From Saccharum officinarum (lineage: Eukaryota; Streptophyta; Magnoliopsida; Poales; Poaceae), in contig CM036162.1 in assembly GCA_020631735.1 (NCBI GenBank), positions 87,493,852 through 87,557,851 of the forward strand: a stretch of 64,000 nt of DNA. The letters are read 5' to 3'. The notes beneath the pieces were generated by a model. The model worked only from the letters and a program-made list of their open reading frames with translations, was not told where the DNA came from and made no database searches. The stretch's first letter is position 1. The number at the start of each line of letters is the position of its first letter. Made by a program: the position numbers and the translations under genes. Positions 23,640 to 38,248 of this stretch are shown piece after piece.

Positions 23640-26600
23640 TATAACAGAACCGTCCAAATTATAAGACCACAAGTATAAAAACAATCACCGAAGTGATCAA
23701 ATTCTCGCACTTGAGCCCATATAACTCCGGTAGTCCAGTGAAATCACGAGGGATTTCAAACCAACCAACATACAAGCCAAGATCGTAGTGATTTAACATA
23801 ACAAGTCACATGTTACAACCATTTCACAAGTAATTCAATATACATCGGAGTTCAACATAGTTATTACAACTTAAGTTCAAAAGTAGCGGAAGTAAAGTAA
23901 TTTGAAACTAACATTATTCTTATTTCAAATACATGCCAGTACCACGGTCGACTTCCAACAAAAGCATTAGAGATAAGGTAAATAAGAAGGATCATGTCCG
24001 TGATCACACTCTGCCACAAGGCAGGAGCCAACCAACTCTTGCAGCCGCCATGATACACCACAACCTGCAACAAGTGGGGATAAAACCCTGAGTACGACAA
24101 AGTACTCAGCTAGACTTACCCGTCAGAAACCAGAAATAAGGTGACACCAAGGATCATGCAAGGCTGATATAAGGTGGGTTAGCTTGACAACATTTTGCAT
24201 AAAAGCTTATTATGGATAAGTAATCATTAATGCTTAAGCATCAAGTTAATTATCATTAGCCTGTCATCTATATTAGAACTTGTACTAGAGCACTCACTTT
24301 ATTAGGAGCAAACAATATTAACCATAGCAGGTATAAATTGAGGCAACCTTTCCATCGTTATTCAATTAACCATCCGTTCAATTAATGGAATCTATGTTGC
24401 CGATGCTCAAGTCAAGTGCTCACTAACCGGGAGCGACGGCGATTCGAATCGAATTCCTATCCAGCTGGAGGGGTATTTCTAACACTCACCGTGCAGACCC
24501 CTGCTAGGGTCGCACAGGCCACCTTTTCATATGATTCAGGAATTGCGGGTCCGAATGATGTCGCGACCCTAAGGGCGACACTCTGCCAGGTGATAGGGAC
24601 TCTAACCCCCCCTTGGTCTCACGCCAATGTCCCCAAGCACATCCTTTCTCTCCTCCAAGAAGCAACCTACCATTCGATTCCCGGCCTGAATCACATTACT
24701 CGGCTTCGCGGTCGGAACGACTTATCTGGCCAACTAAGTGTTAGACTGCGTTCAACATGACTCAAGGACGTACAGTGAATCGGTCCTTAAACGACTCAGA
24801 CGGGGATAGATCCACACCTAAGACCTCCATGCCTTGTTGCTTCACTATCGTCATCCCGCCTGGTCTCATTTCATTTTATTAACACATGGTTCCATTCCAC
24901 GATAGCAAATATAGCCAACCGTGCCATATATGAATATCCCTATATCTCGCAGGTGACAGGAAATCACCTGACTTCTACCGCTTAAAGTAGGGCTAAGCAT
25001 CTACTCGATCCTAGTCTATGTAGGATTCAAGGATTCATATATCTGGACAAGGAATGATATAATGCAGGAAGGGTTTCCAACCAACTCCTATCACTTAATG
25101 CAACAATACTTATAACATATATAGAATTAATTGCTTTGAAGATAGGAGGCTTATAATGCTCCGGGGCTTGCCTGGGATCCGACTCAAGTTAGAGTATGTC
25201 AGATGAATTCACTTGGCGAGCATCCTCCCATCTAGCACTTGCCCGATCCTTCTATCTTCGGGATGGATCCACCAAACACCGTCTTCGGGTTTGGCTCCAA
25301 CGCCACATCCTTCACACGTTTCTGCTAGCGTACCTATATGAGATGCAACCATGCACATGTGTGAATGCATAGAAGTGCAATAACTATAGCAATCAAGCAA
25401 GCATACCCAAGTTCTAATAAACACCTAGAGCTAATTAACTTAACTACCCTCAAAGGCATAAGTCACACTTAACAATATACAAGCAAACAACTATAATTGG
25501 AATTTATCAATTTCTGGACAAGCAAACAATAGCTTCACAAATCAATCATATCTGGAGATATACAAATCCAAATGATATGAAATAAGACATTACAGAAAGC
25601 TTATGAAATTCTCTACATTTCATTTATAATCATCATAGCATGATTCCAAAGTTTAATATGTCGAATTTACAAAAACACAGAAACTGGTCTAACAAGACAG
25701 AGAGCAAGCAATTCTGTAACCCAACTTTCAACAGCTATAACTTCTAAACCACATGGCCAAATACCACCAAATTTTAACAGCAGCTAGATATATAAATGAT
25801 CTACAACTTTTGTATAAACAAGTTTCACAACAAAGCACATTATCATGAAGAACTTTGCCAAGTTTCCAGACCTGTCCAGAAACTTCATTTGCAAGAAATA
25901 ATTATTAACTTATGTTGCAAACATATAATTGGACAAAACCAACTTTACCAACATGTCACACATGACTAATGAACACCAGAAAACATAGTATCCATTCCTA
26001 AATAAATTCTTTTAATGCATTTTCTTAATTTATTTAGATAATTTGGTGGAATTATGAACACATATCAAAAGTGCATAATAAATTCTACCAAAATTCCAGA
26101 GGCCTACACATGCTCCCAAAAGTCTACTATCCAAATTTGAAACCATTTGGACATGTATAACAACCTCTATGAAAAAGACAAATGGCTATAGCAATAAATC
26201 ATGTGAGAGCAAGTTAAACTTAACACTCAATATTTTCTGTGAACACAAGGCCATATTATGAATCAATATGATAGAGAAACATCATACTAAGGTAATGGAA
26301 CAACATTTTCTATTTTATCATTTATATATTATTTATAAGCTATTTATCAAGCTATAAAAAAGTTAAATCAATAAATTGAGCATACAGTAAGCAATGACCA
26401 TGAAATTTATACCACAGTACATCCACAGCATGACAAGCCTACCATAAAAATTTCACATCAATTGGATCAACACAGCTCAAGATATAAAAATAACAAGCAA
26501 TATAATGTAAATTCCTTATTTATCAAGGTCCAATCAAAACCCTAAGAAAACAGTGAACAAATAGTGTGTTTAATATTTTTCCTAGCAAGTACATATCATC

Positions 26601-28935
26601 ACAAAATTAACAAAACAAGAATCACTATTTTTGGAGTTCTAAAACTCAAGATAAGGCTCTAGTCAAGTTTATAAGCATTTTTGGAATCTTTTTAAAGCTT
26701 AAATAAAGACATCAGAAAACTTCTACAAACATGTAACATATTATGACTGCACTGCATAGATCTTTTCTCAAGGTTTCCAAAAAGTCCACATTTACTATTT
26801 TTGGACTTTCCTAGTAGGAGATATGATTTTTATAAGATTCACCAATTTTCTGAAATTCAAAAAACAGAATTAGAACAACCCTACTTAATTTTGCTAGCTC
26901 CACCCGAATACATACCCAGACAACCGCTTTCTTAAACCGACAAGTGGGACCCACTGGGCTATTGGGCCCTCTTGCCAGACAAAGAGACATGTACACATTT
27001 CTCCCCTTTCTTCTACCTCCCGTCGGCATTGAGCAGGGGAGACCGGGTTCCTGCCGCTCCCGTCGGCGAGGTGGACGCCGGCGGCCGTAGTGGTGATGCG
27101 CGGGGACAGGAAGGTTAGGCGCATGCCGGGGCGGTGTTGCTCGACCACACGCAGCCGGTGGCGGCTCGGTTCTGCTCGCGGCGGCCTACGACGGGACGGA
27201 GCAGAGGACTTCGAAAAAAATCAATTTCCGGCACGGTGGTCCATGACGACGGATGATTAGTGGTAGTGAGCATCCCCGGGTCCGGGCGCATCTTCAAGCA
27301 GTCACAGCTCGGCCGGAGGTGGCCCCTGGCCCCCTGGCCACGTGCTACCCCATCGGCGGCAGACATGGCGTCGGTGGCCGGATGACACGGTGGCGATGAG
27401 CGGTCAGGGATAGGCGTGGTGGTTACAGCAAGGAGAGGTAGAGGTGGTGGTGCGGCCGGCGGTGGGAGAAGGAAAAGGAATGGGGCGCGACCATGCTGTG
27501 CCGGCGGCCATGGAGCTCGGCGGGTGCCCATGGCTCCGACGGCTGTGCTCGGGAGCTGAGATAGGGAAAGAGAGGGCTAAGGGAGCAAGCAAGGCGAGGG
27601 GGAAAGCGAGAGCAGCGCTCTGTTTCTCCAAAATCACGAGCGAAGGTGCAGGGCACGCGGCAGCTCAACCCAGCCATGGTGGGGGCGCGGCCAGCGCATG
27701 GAAGCCACGTCCGGACGCGCGTCGCCCATTGAGGCCTTCAACCGAACACGTGGTGGGTGACGTTGAGGTCATATTGGGGTAGCATTTTGGGCTAGCTACG
27801 GACCGAATTTCGTCATGGGCCTTGAAACAAAGTTGTTCATTTCGTGATGCCCTACATTTCCTACTTAGGGGTCATAGTCATTAGAGCTGTAGATTAGGAG
27901 ATAATCAGTCCCCAAATTACCAGTGTCAACATGTTAAGCTAGGGCTCGGTTTTGGAATTTTGCAATGCTAGACTTGGTCAAATTGATCCCAACTTTTTAC
28001 ATGTTGTTCTCCAACAAATTGTTTCCAACTTTCATTTTTGGACCAATTTAGGTTACTTAGTAAAAACTCGAGAACGCGGGATGTCAATGTCGAAGACACT
28101 GAAATCGGGGTTTTAAAATTGCTAAGTGTTGGAAACAGTCCAAATTCTGACTTGTGGGCCCTTTTTGAGAACTTTCCACACATTTTCATGACTTGACTCT
28201 TAAACAAAGTTTGTTCCTTATAAAATTCTCTAGAACTTTGTAAAAGGGTGCACAGTCATGCAAAGCATCTAGGCCAGACTTTTGAAATGGTCAAACGAAA
28301 GGGTTCTAGGGTCCATACATGGTCAACCATCACTTAGAAGCACATTTAGGCAAAATGATCAACATGAACATTGTTCCATTAAGTGTCCTAGGTGTAGTTA
28401 AGGTGTCGTAGAGTCCAAATATACCCACCAGGCATAGGTTGCACAAAAGTGTAGGTTTCACATGCATTGAAACATAGAAATCCCTATAAATGAAATGCTT
28501 GCTTCAAAGCTATATTTCAATTGTTTCATGTGTTTGCTTCAAGGTACATGCTACATATGTTTTACTAGGTTGTTCCTCATGTGTCCAAGATGTGTTGCAC
28601 ATGTTGCATTTGTATGTTGCATAAACACTAGTTCCCATGGGATCTAAGGCAAGTTTTTGTTATAATCTAAACAAGCATATAACTTATCATTTCATGTGAC
28701 TTTTTTTTATTCCAAACTTCCTGAAACTTTTTCAGGGATCAATATAGATAGGTACCAAGGTGAGACACATGAAGATATTGCCATAACACCATCCAAGCAT
28801 ATATCTTTGAAAAGGGACCTATATGTAAAGCAATGATGCAACATCCAACTTTAGGTTAGGCTCATCTCCATTTAATCTGTCATGTTTGAGCTTAAACCCA
28901 CCACTTAATTGGTGATAAACACCTGGGGTGTTACA
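23640..28935 (-). repeat. LARD 3' LTR (left copy)
   Basis: The minus strand starts TGTAACACCCCAGGTG at 28935 and ends ...TCTGTTATA at 23640, where the expected terminal CA is changed to TA. A GC-rich block (about 26990-27780) interrupts otherwise AT-rich sequence. Confidence 0.92.
26990..27780 (-). promoter_or_regulatory. GC-rich CpG block in LARD LTR (left copy)
   Basis: This GC-rich stretch inside a long AT-rich LTR has several open frames on both strands, including a 138-codon minus-strand ORF (27531-27115) rich in Pro, Ala and Arg with no recognised domain. The same ORF is unchanged in the right LTR (36844-36428). It may be the U3/R promoter region or an unspliced leader; coding function is not supported. 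Confidence 0.45.
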
Positions 28936-28950
28936 GCCCTCCCCCCTTAA
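28936..28950 (-). promoter_or_regulatory. LARD polypurine tract
   Basis: The minus strand reads TTAAGGGGGGAGGGC immediately before the 3' LTR start at 28935. Confidence 0.88.
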
Positions 28951-31900
28951 AAGAATCGCGTCCCGAGATTCGAAATGGAAGACCTTTTAAGGAAGAGTGG
29001 CACATTATCAAGTTCCCAACATCTGCCATAGCATTCAGCTATAAAGCTTCAACATCGGTGAACAATTTGGTCAAGGTACTTTCTGATACTTACTCTTCAT
29101 GGTAAAATTTGTCTGAAGAATTTCCTTCATTGACTTCCATGAAGCATTGTTACTTTGGGAGGAATCCAAGACAACGCAGTACTTCGTTTCAGTCTACAGA
29201 GATCATTTGGCCCATAAGCTACCCACACACAAGTATTTAATTCTTTAGTGAATCACAGCATCAGCCATATGAACTTTACACTAGACCAAAATCTTCAGAA
29301 GTATACTCGTTGAAATGATTCAATGTTCACAAAGTTTGAAAAGCAGTCCTCTACCATAATGGCTTGAGTACAACCTTCCAAAAGGGTGAGATTATAGACG
29401 ACAAACATTCTCTGAGGCCATAGGATACTGACTAACCAATAGACAAGGTCTATGTTGGTCGGAAATATTCGTTCATTTAGACACCAACTAATGGAAAACT
29501 ACTTAAGGTTCCATGTATGCAGTTCTCTTTTTCTGATGATAACACTGTATTATCTGAGTCTATCGAGGGGTTAGTGAATGTGATAGCTGACTCTGTTGGT
29601 TTCGTATTTTTGCCAACAGCTATCTAAAAGATTCTTTTATACAAAGACAACAGTTATCTGGGTTGAAGCAGATGCAACATCTTGTTGGCTATTGCTCTGT
29701 AATACATAGCCTTCGTAGCTACCAAGGAGTCGTTACCTAGTTGGAGATTAATCTTCCTAATGGTAACTAATTAGTTGTCTCTCAACACTAAAAAGTTCCA
29801 AATCTTCATTCTTGTTCACAATAATTGTGGTTGATACCAAGCAGATGGTTGCCATTAAAGTCAGCAGATACGGAGTCACACCAGAGATGGTTGATTTTGA
29901 CGATATGGCCATTATGCATACAAAGGTTAAAACTTGCATATTGTAACGATCGAGTCTTAGCCAACGGATGACTTGTCCAACATTAAGTGTGGTGTGTCCT
30001 TTTCATCCAACAGGAATGAGATACTTCACTCACTAGATGGTGGTCGTCAATACTTGGGACAACTAAGTAGAGTCACATGTCTACCACTTCATGTGGTCTG
30101 TTAATGTTTATGTCGGTGACCTGTTCTTCAAAGGTTATCCTCTTAGCAACTTCAGAAGGACACTCCACTACTTTCGGTCTAAGATATGGATCTTACGATA
30201 CGATATGGGAAGATAACCAAGGAAAAGTTCACATGAGAATAACACGTTGATGTTGTTCCATAATGGATCATGACTAGAAACCACGATACCAGCGCGTGCC
30301 GAGCAGCACAACCTTGTGTCGGCCGCCCACAGGAGGCTCTCGGTTTCGTCGCGGCACCATTAGTTGCTACTCATAACACCATTACCGATCACACCACCAA
30401 AGTGAAATTTCAAGTGACACAATTTGGGTGGTAAAAACAAGCATTGCACAAGGGAAGATAGCAAGCAAAGGTAGTCACAAGGTTTAGAATCAATAGGGAA
30501 GCTATCCGTAGATCAAAACACCTCACAAGAGAACATAGCTCAATTCCTGAATGCGACTAAGCACGAGATTTTTGTTTAATTCCATGCACGCCTAGCGTTC
30601 ACCACAGTGATGCCCAGATGAAAGATTACCATGATATTTGGTCATGTTGGACAACAACATGGAACCAAGACTGATAAATATCCGAGACTTGGGAAGGTTG
30701 GAGATGGATTAAGTAAATTTCAAGGATAAAATTGAGGTACCAATCGAAGATTGAGTTGATAAAGTCGCTACATGAATTTGCAAACACAAGGTTTCAACAC
30801 CTCAACAAAGAGATGTTACGTCACACCAGCTAACCTTTGGGAAAGGCAAACAGGAGGTCCAACATGGATTTAGGTACAGTCCCCACAACTGGCAACGTAC
30901 GAACCATGGTCAAAGACTAGCGTTGATGAAAATTTAACTTGGTTGTTCAGTCGATAAGGGTCTTCACAAAAAGGGTTGCAAAACATCCACGGCTCAAACA
31001 AACATATAGGAGAACTAAACTTTGGGCTTTCGGTCAAGCAAAGGTATGGATACAAACATTCAAGGGCTAGCCACCAAGTTTACAGGCTCAGGCTCCTAAG
31101 AGAGAGAACCTAATTGAAGACAACAACCAGACAATTACGTAACATGAACATTGTTCTAGGATAAAGCTATCTGACCCTCGTATGCTCACCGAGGATAAAC
31201 GAGGTGACAACTAAGGCACTACCTAGATAACAAGCATATATACAACATCAGTTAAGCAGACATCTGAGAAAATTTAAACGAATGGTTTAAGCAACCAATA
31301 CAAGGCACAAGGCTCACCCAAAACAAGCATTTATCTCAAGCATGAACTAACTACAAGTTTAGCTCAAAACAACGCTAGCTAAGGAAGCCAACTTAGCATG
31401 TGCATAGAATCTAGACAGCAGCACAGTGGTTACTTGTTTCAACCATAACTGAGGTTGTACACACCCCACAAAGGTGATCCTAGACTTTCTAGAAAACTTA
31501 GGAAGATGACTACACTTTAGTTATTCATACCAATAGCTAATTCATAGATTAACATGACCAAAAATGCTAATGTTTCAGATCTGTGCCAATATGGACAGAA
31601 AACTAACAAGAACTTCAAAAATGCAAAACTGGAGTTCTAGGGACACAACAAGGCTGAGCCTTAACTTTATGTAAATATTATTAATTTGTCTATAACTTTC
31701 TTATTATCATATTAAGACTATAACTTTCTTATTATCATATTAAGATGATTCTATATCTAACAAGGCCAAACAAGACAAAGAAGACATCTCTGCCCAGATT
31801 TGGACAGATTCTGTCATTCCACTTTATAAGCTTATAACTAGAGATTTAGACCACCAAAATTAGTGCTATAGGACATTTTGGAAAGCTTAGAAAAAGTACT

Positions 31901-32940
31901 ACACTTCTTCTATTATCTCCAAGACATGATTCCCTATGCACATAGGTCAAACAAACCAAACATTCAGATCTATTCAGAGCATAAGCAAAACCTGATAGTA
32001 AACTTTTAAAAGTTATAACTCTCAAACCATAAGGCCTAGGGTCATGAAATTTTAGGACAAGCTAGATGAGTAAGTTAGCTACAACTTTGGTATTTTCCAT
32101 AACTACAGAAAACAACAATATAACCACAAAAGCATCACTACAACAAGGGTGAGAGGAGCATAGCTATGCATAAAGCAACAATCATGAAGATGCATGCTCC
32201 GTCCTATTCGTCCTCACCAGATTGCCAACCTAAGGTGGCGATCACGTTCTATGTCGGTGGCATAACACGCACTCTCTCGATATATAGCTAGTCGTCAGCT
32301 ACATTCGACTTACGCATTCGTGGTTAGCGTACCTGCAGAAAAGTTTCATTGCAGCCCAACATTCCCCTAAATATAGCACACAAAGAAAACAGGAAGGTGG
32401 AATTTTAAGCACTCCCATATACATATACCCCTGTATACGTACATGTAGTACCAAAACTACCCGAATCATCAATCTCCCACAGTTAAGTACCTTCATATAT
32501 ACATGTGTATAACATGTAAATAATCCAGTAACCAAAACTAGCTCTCCCCTAGACCGCAGGTTGTACGGTCATGCTCTCACAACTCACACTTACCTGAGCG
32601 TAGGTGCGACGTTGTATAAAAGTAAACTAACAACATATATGGCTATTTCATATATGAAGGCTACCTCTAATCTGACACACTGGGTAGCATAGTGTGGGAG
32701 AGTCATCACACATACATACCTTGGCCTGGGCGTAGATGCATAAATGAAAACCCCCAAGTTAGTACTTATATAAGCCACCTAATAATCCTTATATGGGCAT
32801 AAGGAAATTGACCACTGGCATACTTAGATTTAGAATTCAGTTTTCACAAACCTATATATAGCTATAAGTTGATAAAACTGATTTTATAAAACAAATCCTT
32901 TGTTTTAAATACACATACGACAAGTTTAATGTTGAATCTT
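28951..32940 (-). other. LARD non-coding interior
   Basis: About 4.0 kb without an ORF above about 80 codons and no retroelement motif in any frame. A 28-base tandem duplication (TATAACTTTC... twice) lies at about 31691-31745. A short GC-rich segment is at about 30290-30355. Nothing else recognisable. Confidence 0.8.
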
Positions 32941-32952
32941 ACTCCGATACCA
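32941..32952 (-). other. LARD primer binding site
   Basis: The minus strand reads TGGTATCGGAGT, two bases from the LTR end at 32955, like the methionine-tRNA sites of the copia elements here. Confidence 0.85.
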
Positions 32953-32954
32953 GC

Positions 32955-35900
32955 TGTAACAGAACCGTCCAAATTATAAGAGCACAAGTACAAAAACAAT
33001 CACCGAAGTGATCAAATTCTCGCACTTGAGCCCATATAACTCCGGTAGTCCAGTGAAATCACGAGGGATTTCAAACCAACCAACATATAAGCCAAGATCG
33101 TAGTGATTCAACATAACAAGTCACATGTTACAACCATTTCACAAGTAATTCAATATACATCGGAGTTCAACATAGTTATTACAACTTAAGTTCAAAAGTA
33201 GCGGAACCAAAGTAATTTGAAACTAACATTATTCTTATTTCAAATACATGCCAGTACCACGGTCGACTTCCAACAAAAGCATTAGAGATAAGGTAAATAA
33301 GACGGATCATGCCCGTGATCACACTCTGCCACAAGGCAGGAGCCAACCAACTCTTGCAGCCGCCATGATACACCACAACCTGCAACAAGTGGGGATAAAA
33401 TCCTGAGTACGACAAAGTACTCAGCTAGACTTACCTGTCAAAAACCAGAAATAAGGTGACACCAAGGATCATGCAAGGCTGATATAAGGTGGGTTAGCTT
33501 GACAACATTTTGCATAAAAGCTTATTATGGATAAGTAATCATTAATGCTTAAGCATCAAGTTAATTATCATTAGCCTATCATCTATATTAGAACTTGTAC
33601 TAGAGCACTCACTTTATTAGGAGCAAACAATATTAACCATAGCAGGTATAAATTGAGGCAACCTTTCCATCGTTATCCAATTAACCATCCGTTCAATTAA
33701 TGGAATCTACGTTGCCGCTGCTCAAGTCAAATGCTCACTAACCGGGAGCGACGGCGATTCGAATCGAATTCCTATCCAGCTGAAGGGGTATTTCTAACAC
33801 TCACCGTGCAGACCCCTACCAGGGTCGCACAGGCCACCTTTTCATATGATTCAGGAATCGCGGGTCCGAATGATGTCGTGACCCCAAGGGCGACAATCTG
33901 CCAGGTGATAGGGACTCTAACCCCCCTTGGTCTCACGCCAATGTCCCCAAGCACATCTTTTCTCTCCTCCAAGAAGCAACCTACCATTCGATTCCCGGCC
34001 TGAATCACATTACTCAGCTTCGCAGTCGGAACGACTTATCCGGCCAACTAAGTGTTAGACTGCGTTCAACATGACTCAAGGACGTACAGCGAATCGGTCC
34101 TTAAACGACTCAGACGGGGATAGATCCACACCTAAGACCTCCATGCCTTGTTGCTTCACTATCATCATCCCGCCTGGTCTCATTTCATTTTATTAACACA
34201 TGGTTCCATTCCACGATAGCAAATATAGCCAACCGTGCCATATATGAATATCTCTATATCTCGCAGGTGACAGGAAATCACCTGACTTCTACCGCTTAAA
34301 GCAGGGCTAAGCATCTACTCGATCCTAGTCTATGTAGGATTCAAGGATTCATATATCTGGATAAGGAATGATATAATGCAGCAAGGGTTTCCAACCAACT
34401 CCTATCACTTAATGCAACAATACTTATAACATATATAGAATTAATTGCTTTGAAGATAGGAGGCTTATAATGCTCCGGGGCTTGCCTGGGATCCGACTCA
34501 AGTTAGAGTATGTCAGATGAATTCACTTGGCGAGCATCCTCCCATCTAGCACTTGCCCGATCCTTCTATCTTCGGGATGGATCCACCAAACACCGTCTTC
34601 GGGTTTGGCTCCAACGCCACATCCTTCACACGTTTCTGCTAGCGTACCTATATGAGATGCAACCATGCACATGTGTGAATGCATAGAAGTGCAATAACTA
34701 TAGCAATCAAGCAAGCATACCCAAGTTCTAATAAACACCTAGAGCTAATTAACTTAACTACCCTCAAAGGCATAAGTCACACTTAACAATATACAAGCAA
34801 ACAACTATAATTGGAATTTATCAATTTCTGGACAAGCAAACAATAGCTTCACAAATCAATCATATCTGGAGATATACAAATCCAAATGATATGAAATAAG
34901 ACATTACAGAAAGCTTATGAAATTCTCTACATTTCATTTATAATCATCATAGCATGATTCCAAAGTTTAATATGTCGAATTTACAAAAACACAGAAACTG
35001 GTCTAACAAGACAGAGAGCAAGCAATTCTGTAACCCAACTTTCAACAGCTATAACTCCTAAACCACATGGCCAAATACCACCAAATTTTAACAGCAGCTA
35101 GATATATAAATGATCTACAACTTTTGTATAAACAAGTTTCACAACAAAGCACATTATCATGAAGAACTTTGCCAAGTTTCCAGACCTGTCCAGAAACTTC
35201 ATTTGCAAGAAATAATTATTAACTTATGTTGCAAACATATAATTGGACAAAACCAACTTTACCAACATGTCACACATGACTAATGAACACCAGAAAACAT
35301 AGTATCCATTTCTAAATAAATTCTTTTAATGCATTTTCTTAATTTATTTAGATAATTTGGTGGAATTATGAACACATATCAAAAGTGCATAATAAATTCT
35401 ACCAAAATTCTAGAGGCCTACACATGCTCCGAAAAGTCTACTATCCAAATTTGAAACCATTTGGACATGTATAACAACCTCTATGAAAAAGACAAATGGC
35501 TATAGCAATAAATCATGTGAGAGCAAGTTAAACTTAACACTCAATATTTTCTGTGAACACAAGGCCATATTATGAATCAATATGATAGAGAAACATCATA
35601 CTAAGGTAATGGAACAACATTTTCTATTTTATCATTTATATATTATTTATAAGCTATTTATCAAGCTATAAACAAGTTAAATCAATAAATTGAGCATACA
35701 GTAAGCAATGACCATGAAATTTATACCACAGTACATCCATAGCATGACAAGCCTACCATAAAAATTTCACATCAATTGGAGCAGCACAGCTCAAGATATA
35801 AAAATAACAAGCAATATAATGTAAATTCCTTATTTATCAAGGTCCAATCAAAACCCTAAGAAAACAGTGAACAAATAGTGTGTTTAATATTTTTCCTAGC

Positions 35901-38248
35901 AAGTACATATCATCACAAAATTAACAAAACAAGAATCACTATTTTTGGAGTTCTAAAACTCAAGATAAGGCTCTAGTCAAGTTTATAAGCATTTTTGGAA
36001 TATTTTTAAAGCTTAAATAAAGACATCAGAAAACTTCTACAAACATGTAACATATTATGACTGCACTGCATAGATCTTTTCTCAAGGTTTCCAAAAAGTC
36101 CACATTTACTATTTTTGGACTTTCCTAGTAGGAGATATGATTTTTATAAGATTCACCAATTTTCTGAAATTCAAAAAAAGAATTAGAACAACCCTACTTA
36201 ATTTTGCTAGCTCCACCCGAATACATACCCAGACAACCGCTTTCTTAAACCGACAAGTGGGACCCGCTGGGCTATTGGGCCCGCTTGCCAGACAAAGAGA
36301 CATGTACACATTTCTCCCCTTTCTTCTACCTCCCGTCGGCATTGAGTAGGGGAGACCGGGCTCCTGCCGCTCCCGTCGGCGAGGTGGACGCCGGCGGCCG
36401 TAGTGGTGATGCGCGGGGACAGGAAGGTCAGGCGCATGCCGGGGCGGTGTTGCTCGACCACACGCAGCCGGTGGCGGCTCGGTTCTGCTCGCGGCGGCCT
36501 ACGACGGGACGGAGCAGAGGACTTCGAAAAAAATCAATTTCCGGCACGGTGGTCCATGACGACGGATGATTAGTGGTAGTGAGCATCCCCGGGTCCGGGC
36601 GCATCTTCAAGCAGTCACAGCTCGGCCGGAGGTGGCCCCTGGCCCCCTGGCCACGTGCTACCCCATCGGCGGCAGACATGGCGTCGGTGGCCGGATGACA
36701 CGGTGGCGATGAGCGGTCGGGGATAGGCGTGGTGGTTACAGCAAGGAGAGGTAGAGGTGGTGGTGCGGCCGGCGGTGGGAGAAGGAAAAGGAATGGGGCG
36801 CGACCATGCTGTGCCGGCGGCCATGGAGCTCGGCGGGTGCCCATGGCTCCGACGGCTGTGCTCGGGAGCTGAGATAGGGAAAGAGAGGGCTAAGGGAGCA
36901 AGCAAGGCGAGGGGGAAAGCGAGAGCAGCGCTCTGTTTCTCCAAAATCACGAGCGAAGGTGCAGGGCACGCGGCAGCTCAACCCAGCCATGGTGGGGGCG
37001 CGGCCAGCGCATGGAAGCCACGTCCGGACGCGCGTCGCCCATTGAGGCCTTCAACCGAACACGTGGTGGGTGACGTTGAGGTCATATTGGGGTAGCATTT
37101 TGGGCTAGCTACGGACCGAATTTCGTCATGGGCCTTGAAACAAAGTTGTTCATTTCGTGATGCCCTACATTTCCTACTTAGGGGTCATAGTCATTAGAGC
37201 TGTAGATTAGGAGATAATCAGTCCCCAAATTACCAGTGTCAACATGTTAAGCTAGGGCTCGGTTTTGGAATTTTGCAATGCTAGACTTGGTCAAATTGAT
37301 CCCAACTTTTTACATGTTGTTCTCCAACAAATTGTTTCCAACTTTCATTTTTGGACCAATTTAGGTTACTTAGTAAAAACTCGAGAACGCGGGATGTCAA
37401 TGTCGAAGACACTGAAATCGGGGTTTTAAAATTGCTAAGTGTTGGAAACAGTCCAAATTCTGACTTGTGGGCCCTTTTTGAGAACTTTCCACACATTTTC
37501 ATGACTTGACTCTTAAACAAAGTTTGTTCCTTATAAAATTCTCTAGAACTTTGTAAAAGGGTGCACAGTCATGCAAAGCATCTAGGCCAGACTTTTGAAA
37601 TGGTCAAACGAAAGGGTTCTAGGGTCCATACATGGTCAACCATCACTTAGAAGCACATTTAGGCAAAATGATCAACATGAACATTGTTCCATTAAGTGTC
37701 CTAGGTGTAGTTAAGGTGTCGTAGAGTCCAAATATACCCACCAGGCATAGGTTGCACAAAAGTGTAGGTTTCACATGCATTGAAACATAGAAATCCCTAT
37801 AAATGAAATGCTTGCTTCAAAGCTATATTTCAATTGTTTCATGTGTTTGCTTCAAGGTACATGCTACATATGTTTTACTAGGTTGTTCCTCATGTGTCCA
37901 AGATGTGTTGCACATGTTGCATTTGTATGTTGCATAAACACTAGTTCCCATGGGATCTAAGGCAAGTTTTTGTTATAATCTAAACAAGCATATAACTTAT
38001 CATTTCATGTGACTTTTTTTTATTCCAAACTTCCTGAAACATTTTCAGGGATCAATATAGATAGGTACCAAGGTGAGACACATGAAGATATTGCCATAAC
38101 ACCATCCAAGCATATATCTTTGAAAAGGGACCTATATGTAAAGCAATGATGCAACATCCAACTTTAGGTTAGGCTCATCTCCATTTAATCTGTCATGTTT
38201 GAGCTTAAACCCACCACTTAATTGGTGATAAACACATGGGGTGTTACA
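32955..38248 (-). repeat. LARD 5' LTR (right copy)
   Basis: It reads TGTAACAGAACC at 32955 to TGTTACA at 38248 on the plus strand, aligned with 23640-28935 at an offset of about 9.3 kb. Its GC-rich block is at about 36300-37095. The following AGTAC completes the target duplication. Confidence 0.92.

Larger units (their letters stand above)
23640..38248 (-). mobile_element. LARD-like LTR retrotransposon, 14.6 kb, non-coding
   Basis: Two direct repeats of about 5.3 kb (23640-28935, 32955-38248) are flanked by AGTAC (23635-23639 and 38249-38253). Orientation is minus: primer site next to the right repeat, polypurine tract next to the left. The 4.0 kb interior lacks any gag or pol motif. Long LTRs, a non-coding interior and intact priming sites fit a large retrotransposon derivative mobilised in trans by a gypsy-type relative. 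The LTR copies are nearly identical, differing by two bases in length, so insertion looks recent compared with copia-3. Confidence 0.9.

Noticed and set aside
27115..27782. Protein-coding gene in the LARD LTR
   Set aside because: Low-complexity frames on both strands, no domain, duplicated only because the LTR is duplicated.
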